Translations under genes and position numbers: made by a program
Notes under the pieces: generated by a model
What the model saw: only the letters and a program-made list of their open reading frames with translations
Told to the model about the DNA's origin: nothing
The model's database searches: none
Part shown: piece after piece, positions 43,229-58,200 of the stretch
Layout of the letters: the number at the start of each line of letters is the position of its first letter
Numbering within the stretch: the stretch's first letter is position 1
Assembly: GCA_030704615.1 (NCBI GenBank)
Contig: CM060731.1
Span: 46,684,001-46,748,000, forward strand
DNA: 64,000 bases
Direction of reading: 5' to 3'
DNA from: Takakia lepidozioides
Lineage: Eukaryota; Streptophyta; Takakiopsida; Takakiales; Takakiaceae

Positions 43229-46200
43229 GTAGCCCTGTGCTTCTCATGAGAAAAATTCTTACTGTGTTGAAGTCAACATTCCTTGTCACATATTTGTAGA
43301 TTTTCTACATGAAGTAATTCCCTTTCTGGAGGCTCTTTGGTAGACTGTAACACTGTGTCTTATCAGCTACGTGGATGCTGATAATGAGGATTTTTGCAGG
43401 ACCTTGCATAAGGGGAGCTCTATTCTGGATCCCAAGCGCAGGTCCCAGGAGAAAATTGGAAAGACGCACACAATAGACTCCCATCTACAGAGGTTTGCTC
43501 TGAAAACATCAAAAAGTGCTGCCAGGAATGGAGTGGCACCACTTGATAGCGTTGCAGTGAGAGACACAGAGATTGTCACAGAGAGGAATAGGACCCCTGA
43601 AGTCCCCCTAGGTCCTGTAGAGCACAGTTCCTGGAGGCAGGAGCTCCTTGAGAAGGCAACAGGTGAGATCAATCCACAGAAGAGTGAAGGACCTCGTGTC
43701 CCTCCTGTTGTGAAGCAGATTTACAGCAGTGGCCCACTGAATCGAGCAATTGTGTCCAGGTTCTGGGAAACCCCTCTTACAAAGGAGAGCAAGGGAGTTA
43801 CTTCTCAAGGTCCTCGGTCTCTGGCAAGCATGTTACAGGATTGGAGTAAGAGCAAGAGATGGGAGAGCGTCTTCAATCAGAGACCCTCAATTGACAAGAG
43901 TAGTATCAGGACACTGGTAGATGGACTTTATGGGGGTGAAACAATGGCTGATAGAGAGGTAGACGAATCTATGGGGCCTGCTGAAAATGATTGCACTGGG
44001 AGACCAACGTTAGGGACTCAAGGGAGAAGAGGGATGTTGGCCATTCAACCCTTGGATCAAGGGCGTGGCAGAAAGACTCGTGGGAAGGAGGCAGGTGTTC
44101 AGAATTGGCCGGGGGGCGGTTCGATTAAATATGAAACTCAACGAGTGTTAGGACTTGACCCATCAGAGAAAGGGTCAGACAATGGTGTGGTCACAACAGG
44201 GAAGGGGAAATCACTACTGGCTGAAGAAATACGGCAGTTGATTGTGGACCAGAACTCTGAGGAAGCTCTCTCAGTTCTGAAGCAAACAAAAGAGCCTGGC
44301 AAGAACCCTGATCGGTCCATCCTGGCAGCAGTCTTCCCATTTGAGTTTAACTTTTGGCAGGTGTGAGAGTCTTGGTTCCTCATGGTGTGTGCATTTTCTG
44401 TGCTGATTGCATCTACTTCCTACTCGTCAGCAAGTGGGTACACTAAAGTTTGATTGTATGGAGGAGGGGCTGTTGGATAGGTGTTTTCTTACGTCTGTCC
44501 GAAGACTGGGCTGAATGAAATCCTTCTTGTTTGCAGAAGCAGGCAATGCAATACTTGAGTGAGGGGAGTTCAGTGATGGTGTGTGCAGCCACTGGTGCTG
44601 GGAAGTCAAGTGTTGCAGAGTTTTGTCTTTATGAAACACTGGCTAAGGTACTCAGTTTCTGAACTTTTTGCTCAGAACAGCTGCAATCAGCAACCCAGGG
44701 GCCCGTGAAGATTTTACATTTGATATTCACTGGTAGTTGGCACAAGATAGTTACTGCATGTTTCTGCCCACGAAATATCCATGGTGTTAATTATGAGCTC
44801 CTATAGTTGCACTGATTATTTAACATGACTTCAGTTTTCCGGGAGTGCACTTTTGTCTGTAAACACTGACTAAACTACTCAGTTTGAGAATTGTCTATGT
44901 GCAAGAGCCGCAATCAGGATTAACACAGCCCAGGGGCCTATGAGGATTTTACACCGGATATTCACAAGATCGTTACCGTGCCTTTCTGCCTAGAGTATAT
45001 CCATTGTGTTGACAACGAGCTAAGATAGTTGCACTGATCAAGTTCTAATGTGGCTTGGGGTTTGTGTGGAAGTCTTCTTCTACAGTTCTGTTAAGAAGTT
45101 GCATTGATTAGCCCAAACACCAATTGGTTTTCCGAGTTTCTTGGATGTTGTAGTTATGCCAACAAACAAGATTGCCTGGATGCTACTTATGCAATTTGCT
45201 AATTTTTATGGTGAGCTTGATATGTTGCAATGCAGGACAAGCGCGCATTGCTTGTGACACCCTTTGAAAGTCTGGCTCAGAAAGTCTTCCTCAAGTTTCA
45301 GGTATCTTTATCTCTTCTGGCGATGGTTACTGCAAATTGATATGTATGCTTTGGCGTTGGCCTTCTGGTGTGGCTTGTGGCTCGACCACTCTTCCCTAAT
45401 TTGACGGTACTGTAGATATTTCTCTGGGTGCTCTAGGGCATTTTCCATATTCCTCAAGAAATGAATGAGGGAAATGTTTAGGATAAAACAAGCTTATGTT
45501 GTCCACTGGAAGTCTACGGAGCCCGTGGGATCAAAACAAAGCTCCAAAAGAATATCCATAGTTTGTGCTTGACATTATTGAAAGATGGAGTGCCTGGTGC
45601 AGGGATGCTGGCAAGCACTTCTGGTCCTCAAATTCAAGACCTCTCTTCTACCAGTCTCTTGAAAGACGGAAATATCTTACTCATATTATTCTGGGAATAA
45701 GGGAAAGAATAGCATGCTGGCCAATCTTGTTCTCCTGAGGTCTTGTAGTCAGAGATGCGACTGAGCCTGTCCTAAATATTTCCCTTGTGGATCTACTCCA
45801 TGAGTTGTGTATGCCTGTACATCCTCGATCTCAAGACCCACATGCACGTGCCTTCTGCTAACAGCAAGATTGTTTGTGGTTCTTAAATGAACCTGCTGTC
45901 TGATCTTTTATGAAAACTCCTCCAATCATGTAAGGTGGCGTTGGAGAGAGAGAAACAAATGAATTGAAATGGTACTTCACGAAGGATTTTTTCTGTCCAC
46001 AGGAGGCCCAAGTGAGTTGGTACAAATACAAGAGATCTCCAAAAAACCTCAAACACCATTTACAGACATAGCGCTACATGTTAAACTGCTAAGCACTTTG
46101 GTTTTCAAAGTGGAAGGCCTGTCTGCCAAGGGTAAAGGATCTCATAAAAAAGAGAGATAGCAGATCTTACAGAGAAGATGACATGTATTACTTCCACAGG

Positions 46201-49200
46201 AGTGCCCATTGCACTCCAAAGAGCCTATCATAGAGCCCTAAACGTTTCTGGGGAGATAGTGAGTACCTTATGCAGGTAAGAAGAAGCATCTTTCATCCAA
46301 CAGATGAAAGAGAGAGTTCCAGACTTGTTATTTACTAACTTAAGACTCTTTTCCTCAGACAATCTGTGGGAGCAGCCGCGTGGGTTTAGTTTGGGGAGGG
46401 GATAGGATACGCCCTGGTGCTCCTTTGGTGGTTGTAACATTGGAAGCACTCGTAACGATTCTGCGACAACAATTTGTTTCAAAGGAGGCAGAGAAAGATC
46501 TCCTCGAAGGCATGAGTTTGGTGGTTATGGATAAGTTTGAAACACTTGGAGATGAGGCGTTTGGCTCACTCTGGGAAGAATTACTCCTGCTTGGAAGTCC
46601 TCAGGTATGTCAATCTCCTTCTAGCCTGATGGGGAAAGAGAGGGAGAGAGGACAGGAGGAACTCTGTAATGGCCACAGGAAGTTGTTGGATAAGAGTGTT
46701 GAACAAACACAGGAAAGGGAGATAAAGACCTGATTACATGAAAATCAGGTCATGCTAACTTTGCTGCCAGGCTGACTAGATATTAGTGGTGCTGATGGTG
46801 GTATGACTATTCACCTTTGTCTTCCTGTTTGGGATGCCCTCTGTCATCTTACCCTTGCAAGGGAAGCTTGTCCTTTCCTTCCCACCCCTCAGTCTCATTC
46901 CTGTTCCTGATTGGTCTAAGTCAGGCACAGGTGGGGCCTACAGTCATAAAGTAAGATATAAGTCTCACTGATACATTATTAGCATCTGATGTCACAATGC
47001 TGTAGCAAAATGTTATAGACGTATATCTCTTTGATTGCTTGTTTTTTCCTCGTTTGTGAGAAAAGGTGGGATTGACCGTGTAAATGAAAACATGGATTAC
47101 CAGCCGAAAAAACCTGACCTGAGGGAGAGGGGTTAGACAAACTAGCTTTCTAGAGAAGGAAACCTCACAAAAGGAGGAAAGAGGCAGAACCCATAGACAC
47201 CCATGAAAACACCACCCTCTCCCTCAGTTTCCATTATCTGTCCCTTCTGATGCTGCGAGTTTTCTTATTAAGCTGTTCTGATGTGAGAGATCTATGTTGT
47301 TTTTTTAGGTTGGAGGCTCACAAATGAAGCTGTTGGCATTGTCGTTACCAGCTGAGAATGCAGAGAGTATCGTATCCTGGCTGGATTGTATACATGGTCC
47401 TTGCAAGCTTGTAAGAACCCTTAGCTACTACAGACAATTACTACTTTTCGCAGTAATCTCAAAACTATGTTGTATGTTTTTGTATTGGGTATCCTTGGAA
47501 AGGAAGTTGAAGATTAGGAACATAGAAATAGTTAACTTCGAGTCATAATTCAGAATTGGGCTAGAGTTTGGCAGCCTGCAATTGAGTGGAGTTGAGGTGG
47601 GTAGCCTAGGTACTATTCGGTTACTTTTCTTGGAGTGGACTACTCACATGCAGAGAGAAGAATTGATGAAGATCGTTGGGCTTGGACAGGTGAGCTGTCA
47701 ATCTGAATCTGTACCAAAGACCTACTTTTTTTGTGATCCTTCAGGTATTCTGATTTTCTCGCCTTCTTTTTGTGCTTGGAAGTTCCTGCTTTATAGTCAT
47801 CTTTGTTTAAATATTGCTCCACTTACCTGACCTCCCTTCTCATTCAGAAGTTGTATATCACATGCAAGGAGAGATAGTGTATGCTTTGGATGTGTAGAAC
47901 AATGGGTGAGAATAATGAAATGAAACGAAATGGTACTTTATAACGTCTGCTGGAAGCTCAAAGTGCTTATGGGACAAAGGGGAGAAACAAGAAAGAAGAG
48001 ACAAAACCACAGCCAAAAGCAGCCCAGAAGCACTCATAAGACGGTGTTTGCCGCGTTGTGGCCATTGACCCCACACCCAGTTGAGCGGAACACAAAGGGA
48101 CAGAAACTACCTTGGTCAGGGGCTGACGCTGGTACTAAGACTTACCTTGTAACAGACAATTGACCTGAGTTTTCCAGATATCCTCTAGAAATCCCCAAGC
48201 ATCAATCTGCTGTGTGTGATTTGCCCAACAACTAGGCCCCAAAAGGCCTGGGCTTTTGGCTCAGCCTTGAGCTTTTTAAAGTTGGTCAACAGAGGTACAG
48301 GAACAAATCCCTTGATGGATTTGAAGAGGGCGTCTCTCTGGTGACAGTACCCAGGACAATGAATCAGAAAATGGATATTGTCTTCAGATTGCCCACACAA
48401 TGGGCATTTGTGATCCCCTTTCCTCTCTGCATCCGTTTGCTGTTCAAAGGTAGGCTTCCCGCCCTGAGTTTGAATTTCAGTCTAGTGCCGGGAGTGGGTA
48501 AACGTTTGAGGTCATCCACGATGGCCTCCCCCATGTCACAGTCTGGAAGGTAAGTTTTCTGCCTAACTTCATTTTCATCAGACAATTTCCTGGCAACAGA
48601 TATGGCTTTGGACACTACAGCCTCTAAGTCAGATTTATTGAACAGAGTCACGACTTGCGGGCTTAGATTCAGATCCTTGAAATTCTCTTCGACCCATGTC
48701 CGCCAGGACTTAGCCTGTTTGACAGGGCGATCCTGCTCCCAAGATATAGAGTCAATTAACTTAGGATATCTGATATTAGTCATACGTTGCAGCTGACCCC
48801 ATGATCTGACCTTGAGTTCATCTCGTCGGGAGCTTAAGGGAGGGATGCCAAACTCAAGCCGAACAGCCACATTAGCTGTTTTGGAGCATGTTGACATGCA
48901 TTCCTTGAGCACCCCCACTTGAATGGATTCTAGAGACTTATCCTGCTGGAGTCATCAACCCTCACAGAAGATGCGTACTCCAAGGCAGGCCTAATAATGC
49001 GGCGAAGGATGGATTTTTTGAATTCAGAGTTGATGTAGTGAGACCCAGCGCTTTGCGCTTGCTAGATTGAACGACTTTTTGAATATGCGCATCCCAATTA
49101 CAGTTGGAGGAAAATTAAACGCCAAGGTATGTGTAGGAAGGGAGGACAGGAATCTCTTGGCTTCCCCACTGCCACTTGAGGACGCCTCCTCCCTCCCCTC

Positions 49201-52200
49201 AATTGTTGAATGCCACCACTGCGCATTTACTGACGTTAGCTTGTAGTCTGTCAAAGTATCTGTTCGCACAATCAATCAACTCTGGAAGATCGGATGGAGT
49301 CTCCCCCATGCCTGCGAAGTCACCGGGCTGGTATGGTGGCATCACCCACCCTTAACCCAATGCCTGACTTTCCACATCCTCGAGGAGTTGATTGATGAAA
49401 ACATTGAAGAGCAGAGGGGAGAGGGTACATCCTTGAGCTACACCTTGGTCTATGTCAAAGAAGTTAGACTTCTGTCCATTAAGAGTGACACAGCTTTTGG
49501 TGTGAGCATAAAAGTTATGGACCACTCTCCACATCCTTCCCTTGATCCCAGATGATCAGAGTCGGAGCCATGGATCATCTCTCCACACTGTCTCATAAGC
49601 ATTTTTGACATCCAAGAAAAGACAAAAGTGGGTTTCCCCGTTCCCTGGATAATCTGGCTTAGAGTGAAGATGTGATCCACACAGCCCCTGTTTCTCCAAA
49701 AGCCAGCTTGGCCTTTGTGGAAACAACCTCTAGATTCTAGATCAACCTCGAGACGAGTACTTACAACTATGCAAAATATCTTGCCAACTGCATTGAGAAG
49801 CGTGATGCCTCGGTAGTTCCCCGGCTCTTCTTTGTCACCTTTCTTGTATAGGTTGACAATGACCCCCTGTCAGTGAAAAGGGATCATTTCAGTCCTCCAG
49901 ATAAGGTTAAAGAGAAGTACAAGGGCCTCTATCATGGGGTCGGCACCATGCTTGATAAGCTCATTGACTCCATCAGGTCCACCAGCTTTATATCCATTTA
50001 AATGCTCACTTGCTTCCATAATCTCAGAAGAACCAATTGAAATATATTCCAGTTCATCAGGGCTGTCTTGAATCATAGGAACAGGTTTTTCAACTGTGTC
50101 CTTCCGTTCGTCAGAAGATCCCTCACTGTTAGACCTAGAATTTCTGCCATGGATACTGTAGTGGGTTTCAAAGGTTTTGACAATGTCAACCGTTGAAGTC
50201 ACCACTGCACCCTTTGTAGTCCTAAGCGCTTGTACTTGCTGACAATTATCGGCTTGTACAGACGCTGAAGGGCTTACCAGAATCTCTTGTCATACCACAA
50301 TAGAGGTTTGAGTTTATTGCAGTATATAACTTGTCCCAAGATCATTTCTTCTGAGACCTTTCAAGACGAAAATCTCCCAAGAATCCACCGCTCTTTCGAC
50401 TTCATTTCTTGCATTGCCAGAGCGAGACTGAAGATCTTGGAGTGAATGGACAGTGGGGGAGAGCCTCTTGCAAGGCCTGGACATAATCAACCTTGACCTC
50501 TTCATTTTGGAATTTTCTATGCGCCACCTCCGAATCGAGCGTCTCTCAGTCCAAACCAGGAAGTGGTCAGAGGTACTGATATCAGTTTTGTCGATCAACA
50601 CATTGGCACACTGGGGAAACAAGTTCTTGTCCACTATGATATAATCCACAATGGATCGTTCCCCAGTTTGGGCTTTCTCAGGAGTCCAATGCACTTGGTC
50701 TTCTTTGACCTATTATTCAAGGTCAAAAGCTGAAGTTCTTCCAGACAGTTTATCAACCTTCTTCCATTAGAATTCCGCTCGTCCTCACAAAAAGGCCCAA
50801 TGGTATCTTCCTGGTGAACACCTTTGCCCACCCGGGCATTGAAGTCACCCAATAGGACCACCTGACCTTTGGCGAGGAACATAGCACAGTCCAGCTTAAC
50901 GTCTTCGAAGGCTTTGTGGCTCTACGGGTCCCCTCTGTGGGCATGGAAACACAACAGAGGTCCTTGGTATTCATGCCACCCTTCAGTATCAGTCCCAGCC
51001 AGATACTGTGCTCATACCGCAAACCCTTGTTGATAATTTCACATTTGTCACACAAGAAATCACGGACAAAGAAGCCAACCCCTTTTTGACCACGTTTGGC
51101 AGAGGCCGCCTTAAGAGCACACATCTTACTGAACCACCTACAACCAATGTCATCTCCAACCAGTTTGTCTGAAGTTTCCCATGTTTCTTGCTCCACAATG
51201 AATACCATTGGGCTGAAGAACTTGTCCCACTTCAATTTGTTTCCTTTGGTTAGTCAGCCCTGAGAAGTTGAAAGTGCCCAGCTGCAAGCCAGCCCTTTGC
51301 GTATGGATTGTTTGCCATCTAGGTAGCTTATGGTTGTTCCTGGACGTCCAATTGTTCTGGAAAGGGGGGACAATTACCCCGTATGTAGATTTTGCTCGTC
51401 TTATGTAAACTTTAAGGATTGGCAAATCAGAGTACCATATCCTTCAGTCACACAGCGTTCAGGCTCAGCACAGTTAGGATCATCTAGTCTGTCTGGCTGC
51501 TTGGTGTCAACCTCATCCAAGGCATCAAACCGGTTAGGAACTTCCATGTTGAAGACCTCGCCCTTGGTTGTCGTCCTAGAGCTCCTCACTGAATCACCAA
51601 TGTCTAAGACCGCTCTCCAGCCAGTCAATGGATGACTTTGAGGTTGATATGATGTGAGACTCTATTTGTAGCATTTTTAGACATTGAAACCTTCAAAGTA
51701 CCTCTGTTATCAAGTCTCGAGATGGAGCCATTAGCCACATAATCCAAGCCTAAGCTGGAGCATGTCGTTTTAAGGGACATGTCGTCCATCCTGGGATTCA
51801 CCCCAAAAACTGCACATGAAGCCCTAGATTTGGCATAAGTAACCAATTCCCAGGAATCACCCTCGGGACTGTTGTTATCGACAAGGGATAATATATTGTT
51901 TGATTTTGCAGGCTATAAATTTAAGCACATGGACCAACCGTAGCCCAAGCGCTGAGCATGCTAGACAGAGCATACAACTGCCCATTTTGGGCGGAGGGGC
52001 TGCCCCCAAGCGGTAGGGGTCTGCTTGTCACCATTCAGAGATCACATTCCAGGGAGGTTCAGGGAATGGCCCGTGTAGGCATATTCTAAAGAGGGAGAGG
52101 CCCCAAATTCTCCAACTAAATCCAATGCACTACCTTACCCGAAGCAAAGCGCTTCCGGTCAAAACAAATAAAGACACGAGGTCACAAGGCCAGCATTTAG

Positions 52201-55200
52201 TCACAGAGACATTTGTCTAGTCCCAAGAGGGAGAGAATGTACTCATAAGACGGAGTTTGCTGTAGCCTTGTGGCCATTGACCCCGCGCTCAGTTGGAGAG
52301 AGAGAGAGGTCCAAGTTTCTTGGACTTTGTTATGAATTGGGTACGGTATACCGTTGAGCTTTTGATTCTGGGTTGGTTGAGTGTGCAGGGCTACATCCCC
52401 TTCTCAATGCTGAGCAGAATGAATTGAACAGTATGTTCCAGAGTGGGGTGAACAAGGGCACATTTGATTTGGTGAAATCCCAATCACAGGGTGATAATCT
52501 GCTGACGTGTGCCCATTTTAGGCCAAGTTTGAGGTACGTGTGCAGTGATGTAGTGGCAGTTCAGGGAATGAACACATCTGTATACCTGAGACAATCACTG
52601 TTTAGGAAGTTTTCCTGCAGTACTGGAGCCAACGTTGCTCTAGGCATTGCCTTTGAATGTAGCAGCTCCTGAGAAGAGACCAGGGATGGGGTAAAGTAGG
52701 TAAGCCCCAAATCTGACAGTGAAATCTGCAATGGGAGGTAGGTATGTGCTTGGTGCGCTAGAGAAGCAACAGATGCTGCCAGCAGTCGTCTGTTTCTTCC
52801 GACCTGAAAACTGCAATATGGGTCTGAGGGATGCTGCGGAGGTAATCCCTCATGTCCTCCTCTGGTGAATGTGCTGATTCCACTTTTCCTTTTGGATTTC
52901 TGTAACCTCCAAATGGGGCATTGATGCTAGAGGCATGACCTCTCTCCTTTTTGCTCGTCTTCTCATTTCTCTCCCTCTCTGACACCTTTTTTCCCTGCAT
53001 CCTCAATTGCCTTGCAACTGGAAGGACTATCCAGCTACTGTATTCTATACCGTCAGGGTTAGATGTATTGATATACTTGATCATTTGGTGAGGGCAACAG
53101 ATATTTCCAGCAGGGCTGCTGTCAGATGCCAAAGTGGCCTATGTGAGGGAGCGGCTTAACACACTACTGGGGAGTAATCCGGAGATAAGAACTTCGGTAA
53201 GTGGTTTCTTTCTCCTATTTACAACCAACTCGGAAGGTTTGGGATGGTCATTAAAAATTCACGTATTTCCTCCAGATAAGAAATGCTGCCAGTCTTACTC
53301 CTTCCTTCATTCTAACCAGGATGAAGAATCCTTTATGTTGGACTCCAAAGACGCAGTCATGTCCAGGATAGTGGAAAATATGATGATACTGCAGGCTTCA
53401 ATCAAATTCGAAAAAGAGGGCTCAGATTCTGGAGGAAGTGACATGAAAATAACCTTCTTGATAAGGAATGTGCAGATATGTTGGTTAATACTGGAAGAGC
53501 TTCTAATTTTCACCTCAAACTCTGGCAGATAAAGGAGAACGATGAATCACTGTTATTGCAAGGGATGGCAGCTCACCATGAGGGCCAACTGCCTGTGTGG
53601 CAGAATTTTATCAGGGGGTTACTTCAGGACAATTTGGTGACTATGCTCTCTTCCCCTTTTTCCTGTATGTGTCTGTTTCAACTCCAGTTCACCCCAATCT
53701 GTATGGCAAATAGATATAGCGCTGTTTCATTTAACTTTGGCTTCAATCATGAGACACACTTCGACTTATGTCTGGTATGGTTGCAGGTGAAACTGGTGTT
53801 CGCAACTGAAAAGATATTGAAGCATACTGATGTCTGTGTGCGCACTGTGATTCTCTCTTCGGTACGGAAGGACTCCCATGCTGGCAGCTCTGTACTGTCT
53901 AGCAGGTACTTTCTTGCTCACTATCCTTTGCACCGTTATTATGCCGCCTTGCAGTACGCATCTGCAATATGGGTTGATAACTCCAACCAGGCTAAGTCTC
54001 TAGAATGCATTCAAGTGGGGGTGCTTAAGGAGTGCATGTCAGCATGCTCCAAAACAGCCAACGTGGCTGTTCGGGTTGAGTTTTGCATTTCGTCCTTAAG
54101 CTCCTGACGAGATGAATTCAAGGTCAGATGGTGGGGTCAGCTGCAACATATGTCTAACATCAGATATCCTAAGTTAATTGACTATATATCTTGGAAGCAG
54201 GATTGCCCTGTCAAATTTGTTGATTTGTGAACTGTCTTCTCTTCTTTCTTGATTTCTTCAAAGCTTGTCTTGATGTTGTGTGTTGCTGCAGAGAGTTTTC
54301 ACAGCTGCAAGGCATCGCTGGCCGGAGAGGGCATGACACCAATGGCAGTTTGGTATGGTGCCTCTTCGAGATGGAGAGAGAGAGATTATTATATCTGCAG
54401 GAGTCTTAGGAGACAATTAGAATGTACTCATGCCGCTCGCTGTGAACGTTGGCTTGCGATAGCCTTACAGATATAGACCTGGGGAAACTAACCCTCCCGG
54501 AGCCTTTTGTGGGGTTCGTACCCACCAAGGTTTAGCTTATCCCCACAGCTCAGCTGCAGGTATAATGTTACCTTCCTGCAGCTGCTATTAAGGTGCTCAC
54601 AGAGGCATGTGTCCGCTTGCAAACTCGACAGCCCGGTTGCAGAGTTACTGATTTTAGTTTTATAGCCCTGTGTTTTCCACAGAGATGACATACATGGGGA
54701 AGGCATCTGCCGTCACTCTGGGTTGTGTCCAGGCGCAAGAGACAATAAGAGCATGTGCTCATAAGACGTTGTTTGGCGTAGCCTTGTGGCGATACCATGC
54801 CCAGTTTGAGCAGAACAAAAAGGAACAGAAACTACCTTTGTCAGGGGCTGACACTGGTAGTATGACTTACCTTGGAACAGACAATTGATCCAGTTTTCCA
54901 GATATCCTCTAGATATCCCTTTACACAAGCATCAATCTGCTGTGTGTGATTTGCCCAATAACTAGGCCCCAAAAGGGCCTGGGCTTTTGGCTCAGTCTCA
55001 AGCTTGTTAAAGCTGGTAAACATTGTACTCATAAGACTTGTTTGCCGTAGCCTTGTGGCCATTGACCCCGCGCCCAGTTTGAGCGGGAACAAAAGGGACA
55101 GAACCTACCTCTGTCAGGGGCTGACGTTGGTAGTAAGACTTACCTCCATATAAAGAATTAATCCGGGTTTTCCAGATATCCTCTAGAAATCCCTTCACAC

Positions 55201-58200
55201 AAGCATCAATCTGCTGTGTGTGATTTGCCCAAAAACTAGGCCTCAGGAGGGCCTGGGCTTTTGGCTCAGCCTCGAGACTTTCAAAGTTGGTAAACAGGGG
55301 TACAGGCACAATTCCCTTAATAGATTTGAAGAGAGCGTCTCTTTGGTGAGAGAACCCCGGACAGTGTATCAGAAAATGAATACTGTCTTCAGATTGCCCA
55401 CACAACGGGCAATTGCACTCTCCCTTTCCTCTCTGCTTCTGTTTGCTGTTCAAAGGTAGGCTTCCTGCCCTGAGTTTAAATTTCAGTCTAGTGCCGAGAG
55501 TGGGTAGACCCTTGAGGTCATCCAAGATGTCCTCCCCCATGTCACAGACTGGAAACAAGTTCAGGGAAGTTTTCTGCCTAACTTCATTTTCATCAGACAA
55601 TCTCATGGCAACAGACATGGCTGAGGACACTACAGCCTCTAAGTCAGATTTATCCAGCAGGGTCAAGACTTGCGGATCCAGGTCCAGGTCCTTGAGGATC
55701 TCTTCTACTCTCTTCTGCCAGGACTTAGCCTGTTTGACAGGGCGGTCCTGTTTCCAAGATATAGAGTCGATTAATTTAGGATATCTGGTGTTGGGCATAT
55801 GTTGCAGCTGACCCCACCATCTGACCTTGAATTCATCTCGTCGGGAGCTTAAGGACGGAATGCCAAACTCACCCCGAACAGCCACATTGGCTGTTTTGGA
55901 GCATGCTGACATACACTCCTTAAGCACCCCCACTTGAATGGATTCTAGAGACTTAGCCTGGTTGGAGTTATCAACCCATATAGCAGATCCGTACTCCAAG
56001 GCAGGTCTAATAACGCGACAAAGCATGGTTTTCTTAACCTCAGAGTTGACCCCTCTGCAGTGGAAAAATTTAGTGAGCCCCAGAGCTTTGCCCTTGCCAG
56101 TTTGAACAACTTTCCGGATATGTGCATCCCAATTACAATTGGAGGAGAACTCAACGCCCAGGTAAGTGTAGGAAGGGAGGACCGGGATCTCTTGGCTACC
56201 CCACTGCCACTTAAGATCAATCCCTCTCCTCTGTCGTTGAATGCTACCACTGCACATTTGCTGACATTAGCCTCTAGCCCCCAAAGATCAAAGTATCTCT
56301 TCGCGCAATCAATCAACTCCTGGAGATTGGTTGGAGTCTCCCCTATGCCTGCGAAGTCATCCGCAAACATAAGGGCTGGTATGGTGGTATCACCCACCCT
56401 TAACCCAAATCCCTCACTTTCCACATCCTCGAGGAGTTGATTGATGAAAACATTGAAGAGCAGAGGGGAGAGAGTACATCCTTGAGCTACACCTTGGTCT
56501 ATGTCAAAGAAGTTGGACTTCTGTCCGTTAACAGTGACACAGCTTTTGGTGTGAGCATACAAGTTGTGGACAACTCTCCACATCTTTCCCTTGATCCCAC
56601 AAGACCAGAGGCGGAACCATAGGCCATCTCTCCACACTGTGTCATAAGCCTTTTTGACATCCAGGAAAAAGACATAAGTGGGTTTCCCTTCTTTTTCCTT
56701 CCCTGGATAATCTGGCTTAGAGTGAAGATATGATCCACACAGCCCCTGTTTCGCCGAAAGCCAGCTTGGCCTTCGTGGAAACAACCTCTAGACTCCAGAT
56801 CAACCTCGAGACGAGTACTTATAACTCTGCAGAATGTCTTGCCAACAGCATTGAGGAGCGTGATGCCACGGTAGTTCCCCGGTTCTTCTCTGTCACCCTT
56901 CTTGTATAGATTGACAATGACCCCCTGTCGCCAGCGAAAGGGGATCATTTCAGTCTTCCAGATAAGGTTAAAGAGGAGAACTAGGGCCTCTATCATGGGA
57001 TCGCCACCGTGCTTGATAAGCTCGTTGACAATACCATCAGGTCCACCAGCTTTATATCCATTTAAATGTTCAATTGCTTCCACAATCTCAGAAGAACTAA
57101 TGGGAGCATTATAAGCCATTGAAATATACTCCAGTTCATCAGGGCTGTTTTGAATCATAGGAACAGTTTTTCCAACTGTGTCCCTCCATTCAGCAGAAGA
57201 CCCCTCACTGTTAGACCTAGAAGTTCTGCCAAGGATACTGTAGTGAGTTTCAAAGGTTTTGACAATGTCAACCGATGAAGTCACCACTGCACCTTTAGTA
57301 GTCTTCAGCGCTTGTACTTGCTGACCGTTTTTCGGTTTGTACAAACGTTGAAGGGCCAACCAGAATTTCTTGTCATTACCACCATGGTGGTTTGAGTTTA
57401 TTTCACTGTATAACTTGTCCCAGTATAATTTCTTCTGAGACCTAACAAGCTGATTGATATCTTTACGGAGCTGGTAGTACCTCGCCCACAATTCTCTGTT
57501 GGTTTCCAAATTGCAGCACTCTTTATAGAGGGCTCGTCTCTCAGCTATCTTGAGTTTAATCTCATTAGTCCACCAATTAACTGCTCTACCGCAGACAATT
57601 AGTTTCCTCCCAATGATCTTGTCAGCCACGGAGGAAACGAAACTCTCCAAGAGTCCACTGCTCTTTCGACTTCATTTCTTGCGTTAACAGAGCGTGACTG
57701 AAGTTCTTGGAGCGATTGGACAAAATGAGGGAGAGCCTCTTGCAAGGCCTGGACGTACTCAGCCTTGACCTCCTCATTGTGGAATTTTTCTATGCGCCAC
57801 TTCCGAATCGAACGTTTCACAGATCTCTTGGTGGTGGGAAAACACCTTTTGATCTCAGTCCAAACCAGGAAGTGGTCAGAGGTACCAATATCAGTTCTGT
57901 CGATCAACACATTGGCACACTGGGGAACAAAATTTTGTCCATTATGATATAGTCCACAATGGAACGTTCCCCAGTTTGGGGTTTCTCACGAGTCCACTGC
58001 ACTTGGTCACCTCTTGTCCTGTTATTCAAGGTCAAAAGCTGAAGCTCTTCTAGACAGTTAATTAACCGTCTGCCATTAGAATTCAGCTCGTCCTCACCAA
58101 AAGGTCCAATGATATCGTCCTGATGGATCCCTTTGCCCACCCGGGCATTGAAGTCCCCCAATAGTACCACCTGACCTTTGGCAAGGAACGAAGCACAGTC

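Noticed and set aside
53307-55092. Minus-strand short ORFs antisense to helicase exons and LINE pieces
   Set aside because: Shadows of real exons or LINE fragments in other frames.
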